Shown piece by piece: positions 27,305 to 34,697 of a stretch of DNA of 37,348 nucleotides. Position 1 is the stretch's first letter. The number at the start of each line of letters is the position of its first letter. The notes under the pieces were generated by a model. It was not told the origin of the DNA. It did no database searches and saw nothing but the letters and a program-made list of their open reading frames with translations. Source of the DNA: Flavobacteriales bacterium (GTDB lineage: Bacteria; Bacteroidota; Bacteroidia; NS11-12g; UBA955); assembly GCA_947463095.1 (NCBI GenBank), contig CANHRE010000019.1, forward strand, positions 1 through 37,348. The letters are read 5' to 3'. A program made the translations under genes and the position numbers.

Positions 27305-28687
27305 ATGAACAAAAGAAATTGCGCATATGCGCTGGCCAGCCTGATGCTGCTCATCGGCTCAGTAAAAGCCCAGGGACCGGCCATTACATCCTGGCTGCAA
27401 AACACTACCCAAACCGGTTCTTATTATAAGGCAGGTAACAGCACCACCATCAGCAACAGCATCCTGGTGAACTGCCAAAAGGTGGAATATGCTGCAGACT
27501 GGGTTTATGTAAGCACACGGGGTATCCCGGCATATCCCACAGGTCCTTTCCAGGATGGAAACCCTTCGCAGGCAACTGACCAGAATGCCATCTTTAAACT
27601 ATCCCTCAAGCCGCGGCAAAACACCGGAACCGCTACCGCCACTACCGGAGGTAACATTGGTTTGTTCATCAATGGTGTGGCGCTGTTCGACTACCGCGAC
27701 GGCGTAGCCTGGAATACCAGCACCAACGCGCTGTGCGGCGGACCGGGTAATCCGCCCTGCCCCGGAGGACCCGGCACAACCCAAAGCTGGAACCGCGACG
27801 CCATCCCGGCAGAGCGACCCGGCTTCGACTGCAGCAAGGGGCATCCGGCCATGGGCAACTATCACCACCACCAGAACCCCAGCGCCTTTAAGCTGGACAA
27901 GAAGGTGATATCCACTGTGTGCAACCTCTACGATGCCGATGGTTTGTATGTGATTGACACCACGAAACACTCGCCGCTGATAGGATATGCTTACGACGGC
28001 TTCCCCATCTATGGTGCCTATGGCTATAGGAATACCGACGCAACCGGGGGCATAGTGCGCATGAAATCGGGATACCAACTGCGCAGCATCACGGCGCGCA
28101 CCCACCATGCCGATGGCACCGATGTTGCTGATGGCCCTTTGGTAGGCGGCAGCTATCCACTCGGGTATTTCCGCGAAGATTATGAATTCAAGACCCATGC
28201 CGGCGAAGCAGATTATCTGGACGAACACAATGGCCGTTTTTGCTTCACACCCGAATACCCTCAAGGTATTTACTGCTACTTCGCCACAGTGGACGCCAAC
28301 CACAACTCCGCCTATCCCTATGTAGTGGGACCCACTTTTTACGGTGTTAAAACCGCAGTCAAGGTAACTACTGTGGGCGAAACCACTACCATTTATACAC
28401 CTTCCACTACCGGTTATACACCTGCGGAATTCGGAGCGTTAAACATCCGTATGTTTCCGAACCCCACAAGCGACATCCTTGCGATTCAAGCCGGCGGATT
28501 GGTTAAGGAAGACATCAGCCTGCACCTTTATGACCTCAGTGGTCGTGAGCTGATGCACTCCTCCATCAACAAGGGCCAGACCATCGCCTATTTCGACATG
28601 CAGGCGTTGTATCCCGGTCTTTACACGCTGATGGCCCGAAACGGCAAACAGGAGTGGACACAACAGGTGATGAAAGCAGAGTATTAG
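27305..28687 (+). CDS. YHYH-domain protein with T9SS sorting domain
   Basis: This 460-aa secreted protein has a signal peptide (about 1-22, ending VKA). The YHYH domain family is named for its histidine motif; here it reads Y186-H-H-H (GNYHHHQNPSAF). The family block LIGYAYDGFPIYGAYGYRN follows, with other His-rich parts (TARTHHADG, DANHNSAYPYVVGP). The C-terminal 80 residues (MFPNPTSDILAI... LYPGLYTLMARNGKQEW) are a T9SS sorting domain. The family has no established activity. Clustered histidines and its place at the end of a copper-protein operon suggest metal binding, which is inference. Cysteines C144, C152 and C176 could form disulfides. It starts 6 bp after the redoxin stop. Confidence 0.87.
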   Translation: MNKRNCAYALASLMLLIGSVKAQGPAITSWLQNTTQTGSYYKAGNSTTISNSILVNCQKVEYAADWVYVSTRGIPAYPTGPFQDGNPSQATDQNAIFKLSLKPRQNTGTATATTGGNIGLFINGVALFDYRDGVAWNTSTNALCGGPGNPPCPGGPGTTQSWNRDAIPAERPGFDCSKGHPAMGNYHHHQNPSAFKLDKKVISTVCNLYDADGLYVIDTTKHSPLIGYAYDGFPIYGAYGYRNTDATGGIVRMKSGYQLRSITARTHHADGTDVADGPLVGGSYPLGYFREDYEFKTHAGEADYLDEHNGRFCFTPEYPQGIYCYFATVDANHNSAYPYVVGPTFYGVKTAVKVTTVGETTTIYTPSTTGYTPAEFGALNIRMFPNPTSDILAIQAGGLVKEDISLHLYDLSGRELMHSSINKGQTIAYFDMQALYPGLYTLMARNGKQEWTQQVMKAEY

Positions 28688-28820
28688 CACCCGGAAACCA
28701 AAGCTTGATCAAAGGGCAGGCCACCAAAGCTGGTTGTGCCATGAATGATGAATAGCTGAGTTGGGGAGCGTTGGATGCATGTTATGAGGAAAGACCGCAC
28801 CCTATAAAGCGAAAGCAACA

Positions 28821-28907
28821 AGCCGGTCCCCTACCGGTAGCTCGATACTTGCACCATGACACGCAACAAATTGGTAGGGGAGGCCCTCGAAGCCTACCGG
28901 TACCGGA
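28821..28907. repeat. Inverted-repeat cluster between two convergent genes
   Basis: CCCCTACC (28828-28835) and GGTAGGGG (28873-28880) form a perfect 8-bp stem. Inside it TTGC (28849-28852) faces GCAA (28863-28866). The word TACCGGTA occurs at both 28832 and 28895. The two-tier layout recalls the hairpins at 1.5 and 36.8 kb, though the bases differ. It lies between the 3' ends of the YHYH and Rrf2 genes and may act as a terminator or REP-like element. Confidence 0.55.
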
Positions 28908-28946
28908 AAAATGACCGCGATATGGCGGATGTTGGTGCCGAAGAAC

Positions 28947-29390
28947 TTAGGCCTCCGGTTCCTTCATCCAGTCTTCACGCCTAATCAAATCCGCGATGCT
29001 TGTTTTAGCCAAGATGGCGAGGCTGGCATCGCGCAGCTCTTCCATCACGGCGTGGATGCCGCAGGTACGTTCATCTGCGCAGTACTCGCAGCGCTCGTAG
29101 TAGTTCAGGCTCACACAGGGAACCATGGCAATCGGTCCATTCATCACCCGGATCAGGTCAGCCAGGAACACCTGGTCAGCTGTTCGGCTCAGGTAGTATC
29201 CTCCACCGGAGCCTTTCCTGCTCAGCACAAATCCCGCCACCTTTAAATCGTGCAGGATACTCTCCAGGAACTTGTTGGGAATGGTCGTCGTGTCGGCAAT
29301 AGACGAAACGGAAGCCGGATGCTGCAGTGCATTGGCCCGTGCAATGAATATCAGTGCCTTGATGGCGTATCTAGATCGTTTGTTCAGCAT
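28947..29390 (-). CDS. Rrf2 family transcriptional regulator with cysteine cluster
   Basis: This is a 147-aa DNA-binding protein of the Rrf2 family (IscR, NsrR, CymR relatives). The N-terminus MLNKRSRYAIKALIFIARAN and the recognition part of a winged helix (IPNKFLESILHDLKVAGFV, SRKGSGGGYYL) are typical. Four cysteines in the C-terminal loop, spaced C-x8-C-x2-C-x5-C (PCVSLNYYERCEYCADERTC), may hold an iron-sulfur cluster or sense thiols. It is divergent from cysH with 66 bp between them, so it very likely controls the sulfate-assimilation genes and itself through the palindrome at 29407-29425. Confidence 0.92.
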   Translation of the reverse strand: MLNKRSRYAIKALIFIARANALQHPASVSSIADTTTIPNKFLESILHDLKVAGFVLSRKGSGGGYYLSRTADQVFLADLIRVMNGPIAMVPCVSLNYYERCEYCADERTCGIHAVMEELRDASLAILAKTSIADLIRREDWMKEPEA

Positions 29391-29394
29391 CTTT

Positions 29395-29425
29395 AAATCC
29401 TATAAATCCTACCAAATAAGTAGGA
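29395..29425. promoter_or_regulatory. Candidate Rrf2 operator between the regulator and cysH
   Basis: TCCTAC (29407-29412) and GTAGGA (29420-29425) form a perfect inverted repeat with a 7-bp spacer, extendable to 8-bp arms with one mismatch. The left arm overlaps a direct repeat, AAATCCTAT/AAATCCTAC (29395-29412). It lies 16 bp upstream of the cysH -7 box, where a repressor would cover the -33 region, and within 40 bp of the Rrf2 start. Confidence 0.65.
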
Positions 29426-29441
29426 ATAGTATTTTATTTTC

Positions 29442-29449
29442 TATGTTTG
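29442..29449 (+). promoter_or_regulatory. -7 box of the cysH promoter
   Basis: TATGTTTG matches TAnnTTTG exactly and ends 7 nt before the ATG at 29457. The transcript would therefore start at or beside the first codon, or translation starts at the second ATG (29463). Confidence 0.6.
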
Positions 29450-29456
29450 CGGCCCT

Positions 29457-30185
29457 ATGGTGATGCAATCTAATACAAAAAGCATCAAGCCTTTGTTGGC
29501 TGCAGCAGGTACCCTGGATGAAGTGCTTACGCTTGGCCTTCAGCAATTGGAAGGTCCGGCGGTATTCTCCACCAGTTTCAGCAAGGAGGACCAACTCATC
29601 CTGGAGGCAATCAGTCGCCTGGGGCTTCCAGTGCATGTATTCACCCTGGACACGGGCCGTCTGTTCCCGGAAACTTACCGGTTGTGGACGGAAAGCCTCT
29701 CGCGTTTTGGTTTGCCCATAAAGCCGTATTATCCGGATACTGCCGAGCTGGAGGGCATGGTATCTGCTGCGGGTCCTGACCTGTTTTACAGCAGCATAGA
29801 AAACCGCCAGCGGTGTTGTACTGTGCGCAAGGTGCATCCCTTAAAGCGCGCGCTTCAGGGAAAGAAGCTGTGGCTCACCGGCATCCGGGCGGCTCATTCA
29901 CCCAACCGTTCCACCCTAGAGATGCTGGAATACGATGAGGCCCACGAGTTGCACAAGTTTCACCCATTGCTGCACTGGTCAGACCGGCAGGTTGACGAGG
30001 AATTGCAGCGCTTGAGTATTCCCTGCAATGCCTTGTACGACCGAGGTTTCCTGAGCATTGGCTGTGCACCCTGCACGCGGGCGGTATCGGCCGGCGAGGA
30101 TGTTCGTGCCGGAAGGTGGTGGTGGGAAGAAGAAGGTAAGAAGGAATGCGGATTACACCAAAGAACCAATAGACCAATTGTATGA
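29457..30185 (+). CDS. cysH: Adenylylsulfate/phosphoadenylylsulfate reductase
   Basis: CysH reduces activated sulfate to sulfite in the cytoplasm, the second step of assimilation. The 242 aa show the nucleotide-binding PAPS-reductase fold (FSTSFSKEDQLILEA, TLDTGRLFPETYRL). C120-C121 (RQRCCTVRK) and C203-x2-C206 (IGCAPCTR) are the ligands of the [4Fe-4S] cluster found in bacterial enzymes that accept APS, and the catalytic C231 lies in KKECGLH. Use of APS fits the absence of an APS kinase (CysC) domain in the neighbouring CysN. It is the first gene of cysH-cysD-cysN-tauE and overlaps cysD by 4 bp (ATGA). An alternative start is the ATG at 29463. Confidence 0.95.
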   Translation: MVMQSNTKSIKPLLAAAGTLDEVLTLGLQQLEGPAVFSTSFSKEDQLILEAISRLGLPVHVFTLDTGRLFPETYRLWTESLSRFGLPIKPYYPDTAELEGMVSAAGPDLFYSSIENRQRCCTVRKVHPLKRALQGKKLWLTGIRAAHSPNRSTLEMLEYDEAHELHKFHPLLHWSDRQVDEELQRLSIPCNALYDRGFLSIGCAPCTRAVSAGEDVRAGRWWWEEEGKKECGLHQRTNRPIV

Positions 30186-31075
30186 ACCATCTTGATACCC
30201 TTGAAAGGGAGGCCATGCACATTATGCTGGAAGTGGCGGGGCAATTTGCGCAACCTGCGCTCTTATTCAGCGGCGGCAAGGATTCCATTGTGCTGGCCCA
30301 TATAGCCTCAAAGCTGTTTAGGCCTTCCGTGATACCCTTTCCCCTGCTGCATATAGACACGGGCCACAACTTCCCCGAGGCCCTTTTCTTTCGCGATGCC
30401 TACAGCGCGGGACTAGGGGCGCGGCTGATTGTGCGCTATGTCAGCGATTCCATAGAAAAGCACGGCCTCAGTGAGCCGCAGGGCAAGTTTCCCTCGCGCA
30501 ATGGCCTGCAGTCGTACACCCTGCTTGATGCCATTGAGGAGTTTGGTTTTGACGCCTGCATTGGAGGCGCCCGCAGGGATGAAGAAAAGGCCAGGGCCAA
30601 GGAGCGAATCTTTTCTGTCCGCGATGAGTTTGGCACCTGGGATCCCAAGAACCAGCGGCCGGAATTATGGAATATCTACAATGGACACATTGCTCGGGGG
30701 CAGAACATGCGCGTATTCCCCATTAGCAACTGGACAGAGCTCGACGTATGGCATTACATCCGCAGGGAAGGTATTGAGTTGCCCTCCATCTACTTTGCCC
30801 ATGAGCGGGAAGTGATTCGCCTGGGCAACAGGTGGATGGCAACAAACCGCTTCATACAGCCTGAGGCGGGTGATACTGTGCTGCGCAAGAAGGTACGCTA
30901 CCGCACCGTGGGCGACATGACCTGCACCGCCGCCGTAGAAAGCGAAGCGACCACCCTTGACGCCGTTATTGCCGAGATACAAGCCTCCACCATCAGCGAG
31001 CGGGGGGAAACCCGTATCGACGATCAGATATCGGAAGCGGCCATGGAAGACAGGAAGAAGAACGGATACTTCTAA
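30182..31075 (+). CDS. cysD: Sulfate adenylyltransferase subunit 2
   Basis: CysD is the catalytic subunit of ATP sulfurylase, making adenylylsulfate (APS) from ATP and sulfate. The 297 aa include the PP-loop SGGKDS (30-35), the family blocks HIDTGHNFPEALFFRD, GGARRDEEKARAKERIFS, FPISNWTELDVWHYI and RYRTVGDMTCTAAVES, and a C-terminal KKNGYF. The length is typical. It overlaps cysH by 4 bp and lies 14 bp before its GTPase partner cysN. Confidence 0.97.
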   Translation: MNHLDTLEREAMHIMLEVAGQFAQPALLFSGGKDSIVLAHIASKLFRPSVIPFPLLHIDTGHNFPEALFFRDAYSAGLGARLIVRYVSDSIEKHGLSEPQGKFPSRNGLQSYTLLDAIEEFGFDACIGGARRDEEKARAKERIFSVRDEFGTWDPKNQRPELWNIYNGHIARGQNMRVFPISNWTELDVWHYIRREGIELPSIYFAHEREVIRLGNRWMATNRFIQPEAGDTVLRKKVRYRTVGDMTCTAAVESEATTLDAVIAEIQASTISERGETRIDDQISEAAMEDRKKNGYF

Positions 31076-31089
31076 GCACCTCCAAAACT

Positions 31090-32331
31090 ATGGATATACT
31101 AAGATTTTTAACTGCCGGCAGTGTGGACGACGGGAAGAGTACCCTCATTGGCCGCCTGCTCTATGATCGGCGGCAAATTTTCAGTGACCAGCTAGAGTTA
31201 CTGCGAAGGCAGAGCAAGGCACGTGATGGTTCAGAGCTGGACCTAGCACTGCTTACCGATGGGTTGCGCGCCGAACGAGCCCAGGGCATCACCATCGATG
31301 TGGCATACAAATACTTCTCTACACCAAAACGGAAGTTCATCATTGCCGATGCACCTGGCCATGTGCAATACACCAGGAATATGGTAACGGCTGCCAGCAC
31401 CGCCCAGGCTGTAATTTTCCTGATAGACGCCAGGAAAGGGGTTATTGAGCAAACCCGACGACATCTGTATATAGCTGCCATGATGGGCATCAGGCATTTC
31501 ATTTTTGCCATCAACAAGATGGACTTGGTGGGTTATTCCGAAGCGGTATACCAAAGCATCTGCTTGCAGTGCCGGCAGGCTGTTGAAGGTGCACAGGGGC
31601 CGGTGCCGCTGTTGATACCTGTTGCCGCTCTGCCCGGAGATCTGGTTACCGGGCCCTCAGCCAATATGCCCTGGTATCATGGACCAAGCATCCTTCAGGC
31701 ACTCGAGGAGCTGCCCGTGGTGCAAGACATCCCGCCGGGCGAAACCTGCTTCCATGTGCAATACGTCAATAGGCCACAGAGCGCAAATCTGCACGATTTC
31801 AGGGGTTATATGGGAAGCCTGCTTTCAGGAGAAATTATCGTGGGACAGCAGGTGCAGGTGTTTCCTTCACAGCAAGTCGCCCGCGTGAAGTCCATCAGGA
31901 TGGAAGGTGTAGCGCGGGAACGCACCCTTGGGACAGGCATCTATACCATAGAGCTGGAAGAAGAATTGGATATAACGCGCGGCGATTACCTGTTGCGTTC
32001 TGAAGAAAGCGGCGAGGGGAATACCGAATTTACTGCGCAACTCTGTTGGTTCTCTGAGAAGGCAGGACGGGCAGGGATGAAGGTAAAGCTCCAACAGAAC
32101 AGCATGCTTACCCGGGCTGTCATCACGGGAATCCTGCATTCGGTAAACCTGGATGACTACAGCCATAATGCAGCCCCCGAACAGATCAATCTGAACGACC
32201 TGGTAAGCGTGCGCATCCGAACCCAGCAGCCCATGCCGCGCGGGGAGGATTCAAACACTGCTTCCCTGAAGCAGGCCATCCTTATCGACGAAGTAAGCAA
32301 TCAAACCATTGCAGCGGTCCTTATTGATTAA
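31090..32331 (+). CDS. cysN: Sulfate adenylyltransferase subunit 1 (GTPase)
   Basis: CysN is the EF-Tu-like GTPase that drives sulfate adenylylation by CysD. The 413 aa carry the P-loop GSVDDGKST (10-18), the switch II DAPGH, and the guanine-specificity NKMD, followed by two beta-barrel domains (HDFRGYMGSLLSGEIIVGQQ, VKLQQNSMLTRAVITG). It is the short form, without a fused CysC kinase, which agrees with an APS-type CysH. The TauE-like gene overlaps its end. Confidence 0.96.
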   Translation: MDILRFLTAGSVDDGKSTLIGRLLYDRRQIFSDQLELLRRQSKARDGSELDLALLTDGLRAERAQGITIDVAYKYFSTPKRKFIIADAPGHVQYTRNMVTAASTAQAVIFLIDARKGVIEQTRRHLYIAAMMGIRHFIFAINKMDLVGYSEAVYQSICLQCRQAVEGAQGPVPLLIPVAALPGDLVTGPSANMPWYHGPSILQALEELPVVQDIPPGETCFHVQYVNRPQSANLHDFRGYMGSLLSGEIIVGQQVQVFPSQQVARVKSIRMEGVARERTLGTGIYTIELEEELDITRGDYLLRSEESGEGNTEFTAQLCWFSEKAGRAGMKVKLQQNSMLTRAVITGILHSVNLDDYSHNAAPEQINLNDLVSVRIRTQQPMPRGEDSNTASLKQAILIDEVSNQTIAAVLID

Positions 32332-33184
32332 CGTTACGGGACCAGGGCGCAGGAAGGTATTATTGCTGCTGGCTATGCCATTGCTGGTGGTGGTGCTATG
32401 CCTTGCGGCCCACTGGAAGCTGGGACCACAGAGTTTTGTCAACACTCTGTTCCTGTGGTGCGTGCTGGGGGGCTTCATGGCCCAGCTCATCGATGGAGCC
32501 CTGGGCATGGGATATGGCTTGGTTTCGGCCACCTTCCTGATGTCGCAACCCATACCTCTTGCCGCCATCAGCGCCAGCATACACAGCTCGGAGATATTCA
32601 CCACTGCCGCCGGAGGACTGGCCCACTGGCAGTTTGGCAATATTAACCGCAGCTTGTTCCGCAAACTGGTAATTCCCGGCGTGCTGGGCGCTATAGCAGG
32701 TGCCCTGATGCTTAGCCTGGCCGGGGATAACTATGCCGGCTACCTTCGGCCCATCCTGGCTGTTTACATCCTATTCCTTTCGGTTAAATACCTGCTGATG
32801 TTCTTCCGCAAGGTATTCATCAACCGAGAGGTGAAGCATATCCGCGCATTGGCAGCGGTGGGGGGATTCCTCGATTCCTTCGGCGGCGGCGGCTGGGGTC
32901 CGCTGGTAACGGTCACCCTCATGCGCAGCAGCCACGACCCGAAACAAATAATTGGCAGTGTAAGCCTGACGGAGTTCTTCGTAACCTTTTCCAGCGCATT
33001 TACCTTCTTTCTGCTGCTGGGCATACAGCATTGGCAGCTTGTATTGGGGCTCATGGCCGGAGGGGTTATGGCTGCACCCTTCTCAGCGCTACTGGCCGGC
33101 ACCCTGTCAAAGCGCTGGAGCTACTTCTGGATAGGACTCATCGGTGGACTATGGAGCCTCAGGATTTTAAGCTCGATGATATAA
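32309..33184 (+). CDS. TauE/SafE family sulfite exporter-like permease
   Basis: This is a roughly eight-helix inner-membrane protein of the TauE/SafE family (up to 291 aa). Family signatures are GALGMGYGLVSATFLM near the N-terminus and LDSFGGGGWGPLVTVTLM in the middle, the two inverted halves of the fold. It probably moves sulfite, sulfate or a sulfonate, fitting its place right after cysN. The start is unclear: TTG at 32309 and TTG at 32324 both overlap the cysN stop and keep a basic GRRK segment before helix 1, while the first ATG (32375) lies inside that helix. No cysI or cysJ is seen nearby. Confidence 0.88.
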   Translation: MQRSLLINVTGPGRRKVLLLLAMPLLVVVLCLAAHWKLGPQSFVNTLFLWCVLGGFMAQLIDGALGMGYGLVSATFLMSQPIPLAAISASIHSSEIFTTAAGGLAHWQFGNINRSLFRKLVIPGVLGAIAGALMLSLAGDNYAGYLRPILAVYILFLSVKYLLMFFRKVFINREVKHIRALAAVGGFLDSFGGGGWGPLVTVTLMRSSHDPKQIIGSVSLTEFFVTFSSAFTFFLLLGIQHWQLVLGLMAGGVMAAPFSALLAGTLSKRWSYFWIGLIGGLWSLRILSSMI

Positions 33185-33199
33185 GCCGAAAATAGAATC

Positions 33200-34018
33200 A
33201 TGCTTCAAAAGCAGACCGGCATCGCGCATAGGATGAACATATACAGGATAAACAGCATCAGGAATACTGGCCTCGCCCTGCTTCTGATGATGATAACCAA
33301 TTACCTTCACGGGCAAAAGAACTTCACCCACCAGAACTTGCTTTGGTATGGACTCTTCACTACCATCAAAATCAATGAAAATTGGTATGTGCAGCATGAG
33401 TTACAGCAAAGGCATTTCATCCGACCGGCGGCACAGCATCAGTTTCTGTTCAGAAGCCACCTTCACCGCAACCTGGGTCGCCGTGGCCGGGAAGCATCGG
33501 TGGGGTTATGCCTATTTCTTCAGGATCCAAACAACCCCTCAGCTGCTGTTCGGTTAACGGTACCCGAACTTAGGCCACATGTTGAAACAGCCTGCAGGCA
33601 AGAAGTTGGGCGCCTCACCCTTGATCACCGTTTTAGGCTGGAAGCGCGTTTTTTCCATAATACCAACCAGGCAAGAACAGCGCTTGAAGACGGATTCGTT
33701 TTCGGCAACTACCGCTTCCGGTATAAAATTCAGGCCGGTATGTTATTGCTCAAGCTAGCCGGTGGGAAGTATATTGAGTTAAAAATCAGCAACGAACTTC
33801 ACCTGAATGCCAAAAACAGAAATACAAAAAGGGTGTTTGACCAGAACAGGATATATGCCGGTATCAGTTGCCACTTTACGCAAGCTCTGACGACCGACAT
33901 CGGCTACTTAAACTTGTTCCAGCAAAGACCCGGTGGGGATTATTTCAACAGGCAAATCCTAAGGTTCACCCTGTACCACAAGCTGAACCTCCACCCAGGA
34001 AAAAAAGCCCGTCGTTAG
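33200..34018 (+). CDS. DUF2490 family protein, probable outer-membrane barrel
   Basis: This protein of 272 aa (261 if started at the ATG 33233, which gives a better signal peptide ending YLHGQ) belongs to the DUF2490 family. The N-terminal block LLWYGLFTTIKINENWYVQH and QRHFIRPAAQHQFLFRSHL, the repeated alternating strands and the final RQILRFTLYHKLNL suggest an outer-membrane beta-barrel. DUF2490 proteins have no assigned function. It lies 15 bp after the TauE-like gene and may be the last gene of the sulfate unit. A small GTTAGG/CCTAAC hairpin covers its stop codon. Confidence 0.75.
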   Translation: MLQKQTGIAHRMNIYRINSIRNTGLALLLMMITNYLHGQKNFTHQNLLWYGLFTTIKINENWYVQHELQQRHFIRPAAQHQFLFRSHLHRNLGRRGREASVGLCLFLQDPNNPSAAVRLTVPELRPHVETACRQEVGRLTLDHRFRLEARFFHNTNQARTALEDGFVFGNYRFRYKIQAGMLLLKLAGGKYIELKISNELHLNAKNRNTKRVFDQNRIYAGISCHFTQALTTDIGYLNLFQQRPGGDYFNRQILRFTLYHKLNLHPGKKARR

Positions 34019-34050
34019 GGCAACCTAACAAGGAGTGGTCCACGAGCAGC

Positions 34051-34174
34051 TTGCCCCCCCTGTCGCTCATTGCATTCGCTTACGGGGCAGGCGCCCGAGT
34101 GAAGAGGGCGGCGGGGAACTACGGTGGGGGCTGGCACCATGACATCAGTCATTATCCATTCCACACCATCATAC
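34051..34174 (+). repeat. Diverged copy of the dispersed repeat family
   Basis: In the 200-bp gap before the next gene, GCTTGCCCCC... starts a C-rich/G-rich hairpin (TGCCCC 34052-34057, GGGGCA 34084-34089) like that at 36767. Further on, 34134-34174 aligns with 37024-37064, sharing CATGACAT, CATTA and ATTCCA.ACCA.CAT. It has the same orientation as the right-end copies. The similarity is partial, so this is a decayed member. Confidence 0.5.
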
Positions 34175-34220
34175 ATTGAATGATTCCTCGTGCACACGGC
34201 CTAACCCCTAACTTCGCCAC

Positions 34221-34688
34221 ATGCGCTTCTTTTTCACGGTGATATGCTTCGCGGCTGTTTCGCTGCAGGCCCAGACTGATCCGGACTGCTATGTCACGAA
34301 TGATTTTCTGATTGCGGGTTCCCACACGGATTACCCCGCTGCGCTCAAGCAGGCAAAAAAGGTGGCAGAGGCTACCGGTTACACGCTGGATTTGCGCGGT
34401 TTGAAACCGGCTGCAGGCACAGGCCTGAGTTTTGACGATACCCTGTGTTCCGAAGAATTTGGCGGAGCGCCCTGCTATATTGCCCGTGGTCGTTACGATG
34501 ACGGCGTGTACGTGAGCATCGAGTATTCCTCCGCCTACGAAGGCTTCAGGCCGGGTTATTATATCGTGGTGGCGGCTTCCGCCAATGTGGGCAATACCAT
34601 GGTTGCCCCTGCTCTGGCCGAGGTGCGTCGCAGCGTGCCCTCTGCTTATGTGAAGAAGAGCAAGGTGTATATGTGTTGCATGCACTGA
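34221..34688 (+). CDS. Small secreted protein of unknown function
   Basis: This 155-aa protein has a clear signal peptide (MRFFFTVICFAAVSLQAQ). I do not recognise the family. The mature part holds DYPAALKQAKKVAEATGYTL and, after a central segment with two cysteines, YYIVVAASANVGN and AYVKKSKVYMCCMH. The strand-helix-strand-helix order and YYIVVA...YVKKSKVY pattern faintly recall SPOR-like peptidoglycan-binding repeats. The C-terminal CC pair plus three other cysteines suggest disulfides or metal binding. TAACTTCG five bases before the ATG is one base from the -7 consensus. It is convergent with the serine hydrolase gene, 9 bp away. Confidence 0.65.
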   Translation: MRFFFTVICFAAVSLQAQTDPDCYVTNDFLIAGSHTDYPAALKQAKKVAEATGYTLDLRGLKPAAGTGLSFDDTLCSEEFGGAPCYIARGRYDDGVYVSIEYSSAYEGFRPGYYIVVAASANVGNTMVAPALAEVRRSVPSAYVKKSKVYMCCMH

Positions 34689-34697
34689 AGCGCCGGA

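Noticed and set aside
27599-28303. A 234-codon frame opposite the YHYH protein
   Set aside because: Antisense to conserved YHYH-domain sequence; no signal or motif of its own.
34014-34029. GTTAGG-GCAA-CCTAAC hairpin at the DUF2490 stop as a terminator
   Set aside because: Six-base-pair stem with no T tract; too weak to call.
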